Assembly: GCA_029259935.1 (NCBI GenBank) | Contig: JAJDEH010000225.1 | Coordinates: forward strand, 1 to 43,364 | Origin: Planctomycetota bacterium | GTDB lineage: Bacteria > Planctomycetota > Planctomycetia > Pirellulales > Pirellulaceae | Direction: 5' to 3' | DNA length: 43,364 nucleotides | Part shown: piece by piece, positions 1 through 8,194 of the stretch | Numbering within the stretch: the first letter of the stretch is position 1 | Layout: each line of letters begins with the position of its first letter | Notes under the pieces: model-generated | What the model was told of the DNA's origin: nothing | Database searches by the model: none | The model's input: the letters and a program-made list of their open reading frames with translations, nothing else | Position numbers and translations under genes: made by a program

Positions 1-2
1 AA

Positions 3-293
3 CATCAGCCCGTGCATCCGTTCCGTACCGACGACTGGCCCTTGCCGCCGGACGCCCCCTACGATCGCGAAGACAAAGCGGGCCAAGCCGCCTGGCAACA
101 GAAGATTGACCAACTCAAGGAGCAAGCGCAGCGCCAAGCGATCCATCGCAAGTTGCAGGAGACTCGATTGCGTCTGGACCGACTCCGGGGCGATGGAAAT
201 AAGCTGTTAAGCGAAGAGGAGAAAACGGCTTGGGCGACCAAAGTAGACAGAATCAAGGTATTGCTTGGCGAACTGGAAGCGACAGTGGAATAG
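3..293 (+). CDS. 3' end of an unknown protein (5' truncated by window edge)
   Basis: The reading frame is open from the first complete codon of the window to a TAG at 291-293, so the true start probably lies upstream; the GTG at 12 is only an internal candidate. The visible part has a short Pro/Asp-rich stretch followed by a highly charged region of about 70 residues (Gln, Arg, Lys, Glu and Leu with heptad-like spacing) that should form a helix or coiled coil. No catalytic motif is visible and I do not recognise the family. It reads in the same direction as the ABC-F gene but is separated from it by about 360 bases, so co-transcription is uncertain. Coding is supported by the consistent charged composition. 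Confidence 0.5.
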   Translation, partial: HQPVHPFRTDDWPLPPDAPYDREDKAGQAAWQQKIDQLKEQAQRQAIHRKLQETRLRLDRLRGDGNKLLSEEEKTAWATKVDRIKVLLGELEATVE

Positions 294-482
294 GGTTCGC
301 CCGCCTATCGCCGTATGAGGATCTTTGGCCTATTTGAAAATCGAGCAATGTTGACCACCTGGGCAGAATTTTCGTCCCCCCATTGCGTGCCGGCCTTGCC
401 ACCGACTGGTCGTGATGCAAACTCAAACGACAGATGCGCCTTTACCAAGTCGCTGCGCCTGTCTAACATCCTTGAGTAGAGA

Positions 483-572
483 CGGTTTCGAGACCGCGAA
501 GCACCCGTGACTGGGGCGTCCTGCGGCAGGATTCGTTGATCGGGCTTCGCTGCGGCTGGAAGCCCCAGCCAC
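483..572. repeat. Palindromic, multi-hairpin element upstream of the ABC-F gene
   Basis: The 359-base gap between 294 and 652 holds no convincing gene, but it contains a dense set of inverted repeats. Bases 507-517 pair with 562-572 (10 of 11 positions). Bases 542-548 pair perfectly with 559-565. Bases 520-523 pair with 527-530, and 483-486 with 493-496. The first two pairings share bases 562-565, so they cannot form together. This could be an interspersed palindromic repeat of the REP or MITE kind, or a structured leader of the downstream gene. Only one copy lies in the window, so the choice cannot be made here. Confidence 0.5.
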
Positions 573-652
573 GAGTATTCGGCTGAAAATCCGCCGTAAA
601 TCTCGCACGCCAACCACGATAAAAAAATTTTCGATGTGAGTACGGATCAAGA

Positions 653-2476
653 ATGGCTGTATTGATACAAATTCGCGATGCCCACAAGAGCTATGGCGAT
701 CAAGTGTTGCTCGACGGCGCTGAAGCGACGTTGATTGACGATGTTAAGGTTGGTTTTGTCGGGCGGAATGGTGCCGGCAAGTCGACGCTGCTGCGTATTC
801 TGCTGGACGAAGAGGAACTGGAATCGGGGCAAATCATCAAGCACCCGGATCTGCGCGTTGGTTATTTGCGACAGCATGATCCGTTTCGCCCCGACGAATC
901 GGCGCTCGACTTTCTCATGCGCGACAGCCATCAGCCCGACTGGAAATGTGGCGAAGTGGCCGGGCAGTTCGAGTTGAAAGGAGCCTACCTGGAAGGGCCT
1001 GTTTCCAAGCTGTCTGGTGGCTGGCAGACACGCGTCAAGCTTGCCGCGTTGTTGCTCCATGAACCGAACTTGCTGCTGTTGGATGAACCGACGAACTTCC
1101 TGGACTTGCGGACACAGATTCTGTTGGAACATTTCCTGCGCGGATTTCGCCAGGCGTGTCTGATCGTTTCGCACGATCGAACGTTCCTCGCGGCGACGTG
1201 TTCTCATACGCTTGATTTGTCGCAGGGCAAGCTGACCATGTATCCCGGCAAGATTGACGGGTTCCTGGAATACCAACAGGAACGCCGGGAACACGACGTC
1301 CGTGTGAATGCAACGGTCGTCGCCAAGCAAAAACAACTGCAGCGGTTTATCGACAAGAATCGTGCCGGCGCGAATACCGCCAGTCAGGCGCGATCCAAAC
1401 AAAAACAGCTCGACCGGCTGCAAACGACCGAGATCGCCACGGATGAGGCCATCGCGCACATTCGCGCGCCGGTCGTTCAGTCACGGCAAGGGCCGGCGGT
1501 GCGGTGCATGGATTTGGATATGGGCTACCTACTCGATGATGGCGAAAAACTGAGTATCGCAAGCGGCGTCGACCTTGAGATAGAACACGGTTCGCGAACG
1601 GCGATCGTCGGTGACAACGGGCAAGGAAAAACCACGCTCTTGCGGACGTTGGTCGGTTCGCTCGATCCGCTGGGTGGCCAAGTTCGCTGGGGTCATCATA
1701 GCGACATCGGCACGTATGCTCAGCACGTCTATACAAGCTTGCCTGAAAAACAAACCGTACTCGACTATCTAGAATACAAAGCTAACGCCGGAACGACCAA
1801 TCAGCATATTTTGGCACTGGCCGGCGCGCTGCTGTTTCGCGACTCGCATGTCAGGAAGAAGATCTCGGTCTTATCCGGTGGCGAACGGGCGCGACTGTGC
1901 TTGGCCGGGCTCTTGCTGGGTACTTACAATATCCTGGTCCTCGACGAACCGGGCAACCACTTGGACGTTGAAACAGCCGAGGCATTGGCCCAGGCGCTGC
2001 TCGACTACCAGGGCACGGTGATCTTCACCGCTCACGACCGTTACTTCATGCAACGAGTTGCCACGTCGGTGATCGAAGTACGCGATGGCCAAGCGAAAAA
2101 TTACATCGGAGACTACGACGCGTACCTCTACGCGATGAACAAGGAAATTGACGACGGCGAACGTCAACTCAAGGCCAGCAAGGCAAGGGCGATTACGTCG
2201 TCCACCGACCGGCCGCCCAAAGCACCCAAGGCCGATCGTTCCACGCAGCAAGACCACCGCAAGCTGCGAAAGGAAATCAGCCTCTTGGAACGAAAAATCG
2301 CCCGCCTGGATGAGCAGAAACGCGATCTCAACAGCGAGCTACTTAAGGCGACCGACCCCGAAGAAGCCATGCGGTTGCATAACGACGTTGCGGCTGTCAC
2401 AAAGGAACTTGGCGAAGTGGAAGAGCGTTGGCTCGAGTTGCAAGAGAGCGTCGGCGAGACGGAATCAACGGCGTGA
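653..2476 (+). CDS. ABC-F family ATPase (Uup/EttA-like)
   Basis: This is a soluble protein with two ATP-binding cassettes and no membrane segment, the layout of ABC-F proteins, which act on the ribosome rather than in transport. Cassette 1 has Walker A GRNGAGKST at residues 37-45, signature LSGGW at 120-124 and Walker B ending DEPTN at 144-148, followed by a SHDR switch. Cassette 2 has Walker A GDNGQGKTT at 320-328, signature LSGGE near 407 and DEPGNH at 431-436, where the usual DEPTNH threonine is glycine, then AHDR. The linker between cassettes is basic and helical. Residues from about 505 to the end are charged, Lys/Glu-rich and probably a coiled coil, as in Uup. At 607 residues it is of normal length. 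The ATG at 653 is the first in frame but has no clear Shine-Dalgarno sequence. The family is certain; the subfamily is not. Confidence 0.95.
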   Translation: MAVLIQIRDAHKSYGDQVLLDGAEATLIDDVKVGFVGRNGAGKSTLLRILLDEEELESGQIIKHPDLRVGYLRQHDPFRPDESALDFLMRDSHQPDWKCGEVAGQFELKGAYLEGPVSKLSGGWQTRVKLAALLLHEPNLLLLDEPTNFLDLRTQILLEHFLRGFRQACLIVSHDRTFLAATCSHTLDLSQGKLTMYPGKIDGFLEYQQERREHDVRVNATVVAKQKQLQRFIDKNRAGANTASQARSKQKQLDRLQTTEIATDEAIAHIRAPVVQSRQGPAVRCMDLDMGYLLDDGEKLSIASGVDLEIEHGSRTAIVGDNGQGKTTLLRTLVGSLDPLGGQVRWGHHSDIGTYAQHVYTSLPEKQTVLDYLEYKANAGTTNQHILALAGALLFRDSHVRKKISVLSGGERARLCLAGLLLGTYNILVLDEPGNHLDVETAEALAQALLDYQGTVIFTAHDRYFMQRVATSVIEVRDGQAKNYIGDYDAYLYAMNKEIDDGERQLKASKARAITSSTDRPPKAPKADRSTQQDHRKLRKEISLLERKIARLDEQKRDLNSELLKATDPEEAMRLHNDVAAVTKELGEVEERWLELQESVGETESTA

Positions 2477-2532
2477 TTCAAGTGTGAATGCCACGATTCA
2501 AGAATTCGACGGATTCCACGAGCGCCGATTCT

Positions 2533-2904
2533 TCAGGACTCGAAAAACGCCTTCTCCACTTGCTGCCTCACTTCGTCAGTCGGTTCGCCAGTTCCGGTTG
2601 CCAGCACGACTCCGTATTTGCTGAGTTCCGTTTTGTTGAACACCAGTGCGATCTTGAGTTGCCTGGCCAGATGAGGATAAGTCGCCACAAACGCGTAGCT
2701 CGGCGTTCCCGCTTCATCTTTTCCTTGAATCAAATGCAGTTCGACGTTTTCGGGTTTGATCTTATCGCTGAACAATTGGACTCCCGTTCGCAAGATTGAA
2801 GACGACGGTGTTCGATTCAATTCTTGTTGTACCATGACGAGTGCCGACCGGTCGATATCGTCAGAGATACCAAATCTGGAGTTCAAGGGACTGAACCTTT
2901 CCAC
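2533..2904 (-). CDS. Hypothetical protein, possibly 5' truncated
   Basis: A 123-residue protein with balanced composition and no signal peptide, membrane segment or recognised motif. The GTG at 2904 is the first possible start, because an in-frame TGA lies about 40 bases upstream and no ATG occurs between. Yet the thirteen codons between that stop and the GTG translate to a protein-like stretch (NHALHDKKW and onward), so the gene may have lost its original 5' end. It is divergent from the protease-like gene at 2961. I cannot assign a function; coding is supported by codon use and absence of low-complexity sequence. Confidence 0.6.
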   Translation of the reverse strand: MERFSPLNSRFGISDDIDRSALVMVQQELNRTPSSSILRTGVQLFSDKIKPENVELHLIQGKDEAGTPSYAFVATYPHLARQLKIALVFNKTELSKYGVVLATGTGEPTDEVRQQVEKAFFES

Positions 2905-2960
2905 CCACTTCTTGTCATGAAGAGCATGGTTCGGAGGCGTTTTTCAAATGTGGGTGCGTA

Positions 2961-3524
2961 TTGCTTGGTCGAACGATCGAGATCGAATGGTGCAATTATT
3001 CGTCGCATTCCGACGAATTCCTAATCGTTGCGTTCGATGAGTTCGTGAATCAGCTCCGGTCAAACCACCCACAGCTTCCCTTGCCGCGGTTCTCACCATT
3101 GTCACCGGGCCTCCAGAACCAGTTGCCCGCGTACCTCACATCCATGCTACCTGGTCGAGTCAATGACGGCTCATTCGGACAGTACCATTCCAAACACTTA
3201 TTCATCTTTTGCAACGGTAGCGAAGATTTTTCATTGGCGTATCAAGAAGAAAATGAACTGGCTCATTGGGGCGTCGCTATTCCGTGCAAATTCGCAATGG
3301 CATGGGAACCAAATCAATACCTTCTATGGCACGAAGCGTTACACTTGATGAACGCAAAGGACTGCTACAACAAATTCGGGATTAACAAATGTCCCGTCCC
3401 CCAGTGCATCATGCGTCGCGCGCCGTCGCGACTGAACTGCGGTGAGAATCTGGCGTTGTGTTCCAAGAACGTGAAACGGATTCAACAATACGCATTGACG
3501 ATCGCGACCATCGCCGAGTCGTAG
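2961..3524 (+). CDS. Putative zinc metalloprotease with HExxH-x5-D motif
   Basis: The 187-residue product has HEALH at residues 124-128 and Asp134 eleven positions into the motif, where metzincins place their third zinc ligand. Asp134 is followed directly by Cys135, and a CIM triplet (149-151) fits a Met-turn. Further cysteines are at 144, 160 and 167. This resembles archaemetzincins (HExxHxxGxxHC, then CxM), but Asp replaces the third His and Asn replaces the usual Gly; Asp in that position is known in snapalysins. There is no signal peptide, so it may be cytoplasmic. The start is TTG at 2961, the only start codon in the frame after the upstream stop at 2892, and it has no clear ribosome site. 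Codon use is more AT-rich than in neighbouring genes, which could indicate transfer. Activity is inferred from the motif only. Confidence 0.7.
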   Translation: MLGRTIEIEWCNYSSHSDEFLIVAFDEFVNQLRSNHPQLPLPRFSPLSPGLQNQLPAYLTSMLPGRVNDGSFGQYHSKHLFIFCNGSEDFSLAYQEENELAHWGVAIPCKFAMAWEPNQYLLWHEALHLMNAKDCYNKFGINKCPVPQCIMRRAPSRLNCGENLALCSKNVKRIQQYALTIATIAES

Positions 3525-3549
3525 GTAGACGTCGCCGCCACATTCGCCG

Positions 3550-4902
3550 CTACTTCAGTAAGGCATCGATTGCCGACATCAGTACGGATTCCACCCCTGG
3601 AGCAACGCGTGACGCTCTGGGGCTCGTTTCGTAGCCGCCTTGGCTATAGCCGATTTCGGTACCGATGTACCCCGGGGCATAGTCGCCGTAGGCGGCCATC
3701 GCCACGAATAAGTCGGGACGTTTCTTTTGGGCGGCGAGTTGGTACTCCACAAACAGTTCGCCCGGCATATGGAGCACGCGGGCCGAACCGATCCGCAGGC
3801 AAGAGAGTTGAATGGTGGACTCCGATCGGCAACGGCGCAGCCAGACCAGATTACGCGCGGCGGCTTGCCGGACCGTGGGCATCGCCGCGTCGTCTTCAAG
3901 CGTCTTTTGCAGCAACGACTCTTCCAAATGTTTCGCGCAAGGCAAGCGAACGTCTTGCGTCGCCCAGCCGATGTCGGCGGCAGTCGCTTTCTTTCGACGG
4001 GTCGCTTCCCAAGCTTGCTTCATCCCGGCCGCGACGCGATCGGCCAGGACCTTTCGATTTTCCTTGGCCCCGTCATTCCATTTGCCCGCGCCAATATTTC
4101 CGCCGGCTCCGTTAAAGTGTATATGCGGGATGCCTGTTGCTTCTTGGCGGCTGTTGCGAGCCATACCCGGAAAGTCGGGATTCGCCAAACCCGTTCGGTA
4201 GTAACTCTGGGGATGCGTTGCGTAATAGGTCAACGCGGCAACGGCGCGGTCGCCATTCCAGAAGCTGATCATCTTCAGTTGCGGATCGATGATGCCGACC
4301 GGTTCCGCGCGAATCTTCGGATCGCGCGTCGCGGTCCAGCGGACGTACTTGACCTTGCCGTCTTCCCCTAGAATGCGCCGGTTCGAGGCAACCTTGTCGA
4401 CGGTGCCGGAGCCCAGGCCTAGATGGGTGATCGGTTGTGCTTCCGCTTTGGCCTTGCTGGCCGCGGTCGCCGCCAGACGAATCACCCTTCGTGCGAAGTG
4501 CGAATCGTAAAACTGCGTGTTGATGCCGTGTTGGGCCAGCAGTTGATCGGCGGTGAAATCACAACTTGGCGCATCGTGCTGATGCAACGCGTGGACGGCG
4601 ATGCGCGAGGGGACCGAATCGACCGCTTTCGCCAGCGCCTCTTTGAACTCACGTTGTCCGTCGTTGCCAATCCCAATCCAGTCCACCGCGCAGAGTACGA
4701 TCGGCTGCTGGTCACTCAGTATGACAATGCCGCGACAACTGAGTGGAATTTCGACACCGTCGGTCGGATCGTAGGCCAGCGGGCTGCCGACGGGCGGCGA
4801 TGCATCGACATCAAAGACGCCGACGCGCATCGGCTCCGCCGCATTGGAGATTGGAAGAGCGAGCAGGAGACAAGACAACGCGGCAAACAACGCGATTCTC
4901 AT
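3550..4902 (-). CDS. Exported neutral/alkaline ceramidase-like hydrolase
   Basis: This 450-residue protein starts with a signal peptide (about residues 1-22, ending SNAA). It then follows the pattern of the neutral/alkaline non-lysosomal ceramidase N-terminal domain: VGVFDVDASPPVG near 27-39, a His-rich HALHQHD at 104-110 likely to supply zinc ligands, a second THPQSYY site near 237 and a glycine-rich FNGAGGNIG segment. Ceramidases hydrolyse the N-acyl bond of ceramide, but planctomycetes carry many distant members of unknown substrate. The C-terminal immunoglobulin-like domain of true ceramidases is absent, so this is a short form. The start ATG has GGAG at good spacing. It lies 114 bases downstream of the permease, in the same direction, and may be the last gene of the importer operon. 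Substrate is unknown. Confidence 0.8.
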   Translation of the reverse strand: MRIALFAALSCLLLALPISNAAEPMRVGVFDVDASPPVGSPLAYDPTDGVEIPLSCRGIVILSDQQPIVLCAVDWIGIGNDGQREFKEALAKAVDSVPSRIAVHALHQHDAPSCDFTADQLLAQHGINTQFYDSHFARRVIRLAATAASKAKAEAQPITHLGLGSGTVDKVASNRRILGEDGKVKYVRWTATRDPKIRAEPVGIIDPQLKMISFWNGDRAVAALTYYATHPQSYYRTGLANPDFPGMARNSRQEATGIPHIHFNGAGGNIGAGKWNDGAKENRKVLADRVAAGMKQAWEATRRKKATAADIGWATQDVRLPCAKHLEESLLQKTLEDDAAMPTVRQAAARNLVWLRRCRSESTIQLSCLRIGSARVLHMPGELFVEYQLAAQKKRPDLFVAMAAYGDYAPGYIGTEIGYSQGGYETSPRASRVAPGVESVLMSAIDALLK

Positions 4903-5016
4903 GGCAGGGCTCCAAGAGCAGGAAGGTGGGACTCTCGGGCATTATAACCAAGCACATCGCTCGGTGCGCGCCGCCCACTTTTCCGGCGAACACGTGACTC
5001 CTGCGTGGCTGTCGCG

Positions 5017-6636
5017 CTAAGCTGCAGAACGGGATCGTTGCCGGGCGGCAATGCGATGGACAATCTCGTCCACGATGACTCCAATCAGTATGACGACGCC
5101 AATAATTGCATGCTCCAATTCACCCGGAATACCGACCAGCAGGATTGAGTTGTAGAGTACTCTCATCACCGCCGCCCCGATAACGACGCCCAGAATCGAC
5201 CCTTCGCCGCCTCGCAGACTGCAGCCGCCCAGAACGGCTGCGGCGATGGCGTATAGTTCGTAGTAGCCGCCGTGTCCCGAAGGCTGCACCGAATTCAGTT
5301 CCAGAGCGAAAAGGATACCGCCCACGCCGGCCAGCCCCGAACATAAAACGTAGGCCAGGATCACCATCCGTTCGGTTCTAATTCCACTGTAGCGGGCCGC
5401 TTCTTCATTGCGTCCGAGCGCCAGCAGGTACCGTCCGTAGATCGTGAGGTTCAGGAAGATGGCGGCCGCGATGGCAACGCCCACCATGATGAAAAACGGA
5501 GCTGGCACCAGAAATCCTTCAAAGCGTTCGCCAACTTCTTCGGCGATTTCAGCGCTCTCGATATAGCACTTACCCGCGAGACACATCGCACCTAAAGCGG
5601 CGCTCATGATTGCCAGCAGTTTGGCGGGCTCGCCACCCGCTCGGATTCCCGCCCGCGTGAACCAAGCCAGCCCAGCCATCAGCGACGCAAGGGAAAAGAA
5701 CACGGCGGCCATTTTCCAGCGGGGCCCCCAAGATTCGTTTGGCCAGAACCAATCGTTGGGGCAATTCCCTACCCACATCGCGGCCCCTAGTAGGCCGATG
5801 GCTATCAAAAGCGCGCAGCACGGAGCAATCAACGGCTGCCGATTCCTCATCGCACCGACGGCGACGAATGAGATCACGCACGGAATGGACAGCAGGCCAA
5901 TCCAGTACATCAACACCCCAGGCATCACGGCAGCCGTTTCCGGCACCAGTTGCTGGGCCTCGACCTGCGTGAACGAGGTTGACTCAACCGTCTCCCAACC
6001 GGACCAGAATCGTGAAGAGCTAATCACGATCAAGGCCGCGCAAAATGCAATACCGAAATACGTTACGCCCAGCTTGCGTTGTTCCGAGAGTTCACGAAAC
6101 CTGGTCGCCAAACGAAATAGCAGCCACATCACGCCCAGTGCGCCGACGAGCATGATGACGAGGGCGGCACTGCAGACCTTGCCGGTCGCCAAAATCCGTA
6201 GCGAGTCGTTGTATTCGGTAGCAAAGCCCTGCGTTTCGTCGCTGGTAATAAATCGCGAGAGCCCGCGGTAGATGAGCAGTCCACAGAGTGTCACAACAAA
6301 GGGCTGCAGTTTCAATTTCGTTACCAGCAGGCCGTGAAACAATCCCACACTAACCGCGACTGCCATGACGGCCAGCAACGCGGCCCACACCGGCCACCCA
6401 TATCCGCGCAACAGCATCGGCAAGATACAGCCAACCAAGCCAATCAGCGAGCCAATGGAAAGGTCGATGCCACCGGTAATAATGACAAACGCGACACCAA
6501 TCCCGATGATGACAAACAGAGCGCTGCGGCGGGCAATGTTCTCAAGATTAAAAGAGCTGAGAAAGTCGCCGTTGATCAACGCCGTGGCGACGCAAATATA
6601 GACCAGCAGCATGAAGATTCCCGAAATTTTGCTCAT
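5017..6636 (-). CDS. Sugar ABC transporter permease (RbsC-like) with a large membrane insertion
   Basis: Residues 1 to about 150 match the N-terminal half of the RbsC/BPD_transp_2 permease family, with the GGIDLSIGSL signature and the following PFVVTLCGLLIYRGL. Residues from about 375 to the end match the C-terminal half, with GRNEEAARYSGI and AVLGGCSLRGGEGS. Between them are roughly 215 extra residues that contain about six strongly hydrophobic segments and are not part of the normal permease. Usual family length is 310-350 residues; this one is 539. An even number of added helices would keep the downstream topology unchanged. The ATG at 6636 is chosen over the adjacent GTG at 6639 because GGGAG lies seven bases upstream of it. 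The gene follows the ATPase gene with 40 bases between and should form the membrane channel. Confidence 0.93.
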   Translation of the reverse strand: MSKISGIFMLLVYICVATALINGDFLSSFNLENIARRSALFVIIGIGVAFVIITGGIDLSIGSLIGLVGCILPMLLRGYGWPVWAALLAVMAVAVSVGLFHGLLVTKLKLQPFVVTLCGLLIYRGLSRFITSDETQGFATEYNDSLRILATGKVCSAALVIMLVGALGVMWLLFRLATRFRELSEQRKLGVTYFGIAFCAALIVISSSRFWSGWETVESTSFTQVEAQQLVPETAAVMPGVLMYWIGLLSIPCVISFVAVGAMRNRQPLIAPCCALLIAIGLLGAAMWVGNCPNDWFWPNESWGPRWKMAAVFFSLASLMAGLAWFTRAGIRAGGEPAKLLAIMSAALGAMCLAGKCYIESAEIAEEVGERFEGFLVPAPFFIMVGVAIAAAIFLNLTIYGRYLLALGRNEEAARYSGIRTERMVILAYVLCSGLAGVGGILFALELNSVQPSGHGGYYELYAIAAAVLGGCSLRGGEGSILGVVIGAAVMRVLYNSILLVGIPGELEHAIIGVVILIGVIVDEIVHRIAARQRSRSAA

Positions 6637-6676
6637 CACTGGCTCCCACCAGACAGTCGAGAAACGGCGATAAAGG

Positions 6677-8191
6677 TCAGGCGGCTTGCGTGCTTCCGGT
6701 CATCAGTTGCATGATCTTCTCTTCGTTGAGCTGATCGCGCGACAGGCTGCCAGTGATGCGGCCTTCATGCATCACTAACGTACGATCGGAAATGCCAAGT
6801 ATCTCTTCCATTTCGCTCGACACAAAAAGAATGGCCACTCCGTCCTTTGCGAGCTGTTCCATAAGCGAATAGATTTCCTGCTTTGCGCCCACATCGACGC
6901 CACGCGTCGGCTCATCGAGCAGCAACACGCGCGGCTTGAGCGACAGCCATTTCCCTAGCACCACTTTTTGCTGATTTCCACCGGAAAGGAACTGCACGAC
7001 TTGATCCGCATGGGGCGTTTTGATTCGTAACTGCTTGATCATGTCCTGAGTGTCGCGGTCCTCGGCGGAAAAATTCAAGAAACCGAGCGGATGTTGATTT
7101 CCGCGCAAACCGGCCAAGCTGGCATTCTGCCGCACCGACATTTCCAGAATCAGGCCCTGTGCCTTTCGGTCTTCGGGCACAAGCGCCAGTCCGGCCCGAA
7201 TCGCATCGACAGGATTGCTAAGCTCAACTGGCTGGTTCGCAACTTTGATCGATCCTTCGACCGCGCGATCAATGCCAAACAGCACTCGCAGCATCTCCGT
7301 GCGTCCCGCGCCAACCAATCCCGCCACGCCGACAATCTCGCCGGCCCGGACCGAAAAAGAAAGGCTATGTCGCGAATAGCCGGGGATCCGCAAATCCTTC
7401 ACTTCCAACATGGTCTCGCCCGGCTTGTGAGCCTGGCGCGCGTAAAACTGCGACACATCGCGGCCCACCATCATCTTAACCATGGCGTCGTGTTCAATCT
7501 CTTCTCGCCGTAGCGAACCGGCATTCTGGCCGTCGCGAAGCACCATCACTCGGTCGGCCAATTCTCTCACTTCGCCCAATCGGTGCGAAATATAGACGAT
7601 GCCAACGCCGCGAGATCGTAGGTCCTTGATCACCTTGAATAAATGATCGGCCTCGTGCTGGGTCAAGCTAGAAGTCGGTTCATCCATGATCAAAATGCGT
7701 GCGTTGGTGGAGAGGGCTTTGGCGATTTCCACCATTTGCTGATGACCGATGGAGAGTGTCTCGGCAATCGTGCTCGGATCGACGTTAAGACCCACGAGCT
7801 TGAGATAATCGCGCGACTGCCGTCTGATACGCGGCTTATCAATCAAGCCGAACTTGAGCGGTTCGCGGCCCAAATAAATATTGGCCCCGACTTCTAGATT
7901 ATCCGACAGATTTAGCTCTTGGTGAATAAGAGAGATACCCAGTCCCAGAGCGTGACGAACCGAGTTGATTTGTGTCGGCTGACCGTCGACTAGAATTTGT
8001 CCGGTGTCTGGCGCTTGAACACCGGCCAGGATCTTCATCAACGTGCTCTTGCCCGCGCCGTTTTCGCCGATCACGGCGAGAACTTCTCCTGAGAACAACT
8101 GCATTTCGACTTGGTTTAGCGCAAGGACGCCGGGGAAGCGTTTGGTCGCTTGCTTGACCTCAAGCAGTGGAGTGCCCGAACGAGCCGGCAT
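6677..8191 (-). CDS. Sugar ABC transporter ATP-binding protein (RbsA/MglA-like)
   Basis: The protein has the two fused ATPase domains of monosaccharide importers. Domain 1 has Walker [10 protein letters not shown] at residues 42-50, a Q-loop segment [10 protein letters not shown], signature LSIGHQQ and Walker [12 protein letters not shown]. Domain 2 has the degenerate Walker A typical of the family (GLVGAGRTE), signature LSGGNQQK and Walker [16 protein letters not shown]. At 504 residues the length is normal. The protein would power import through the permease encoded just downstream. The ATG at 8191 lies three bases after the stop of the binding-protein gene, and its ribosome site is inside that gene, so translation of the two is probably coupled. 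Confidence 0.96.
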   Translation of the reverse strand: MPARSGTPLLEVKQATKRFPGVLALNQVEMQLFSGEVLAVIGENGAGKSTLMKILAGVQAPDTGQILVDGQPTQINSVRHALGLGISLIHQELNLSDNLEVGANIYLGREPLKFGLIDKPRIRRQSRDYLKLVGLNVDPSTIAETLSIGHQQMVEIAKALSTNARILIMDEPTSSLTQHEADHLFKVIKDLRSRGVGIVYISHRLGEVRELADRVMVLRDGQNAGSLRREEIEHDAMVKMMVGRDVSQFYARQAHKPGETMLEVKDLRIPGYSRHSLSFSVRAGEIVGVAGLVGAGRTEMLRVLFGIDRAVEGSIKVANQPVELSNPVDAIRAGLALVPEDRKAQGLILEMSVRQNASLAGLRGNQHPLGFLNFSAEDRDTQDMIKQLRIKTPHADQVVQFLSGGNQQKVVLGKWLSLKPRVLLLDEPTRGVDVGAKQEIYSLMEQLAKDGVAILFVSSEMEEILGISDRTLVMHEGRITGSLSRDQLNEEKIMQLMTGSTQAA

Positions 8192-8194
8192 GCA

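Noticed and set aside
647..1459. Open frame of 270 codons antisense to the ABC-F gene
   Set aside because: It mirrors the ABC-F codons and shows no independent coding signal.
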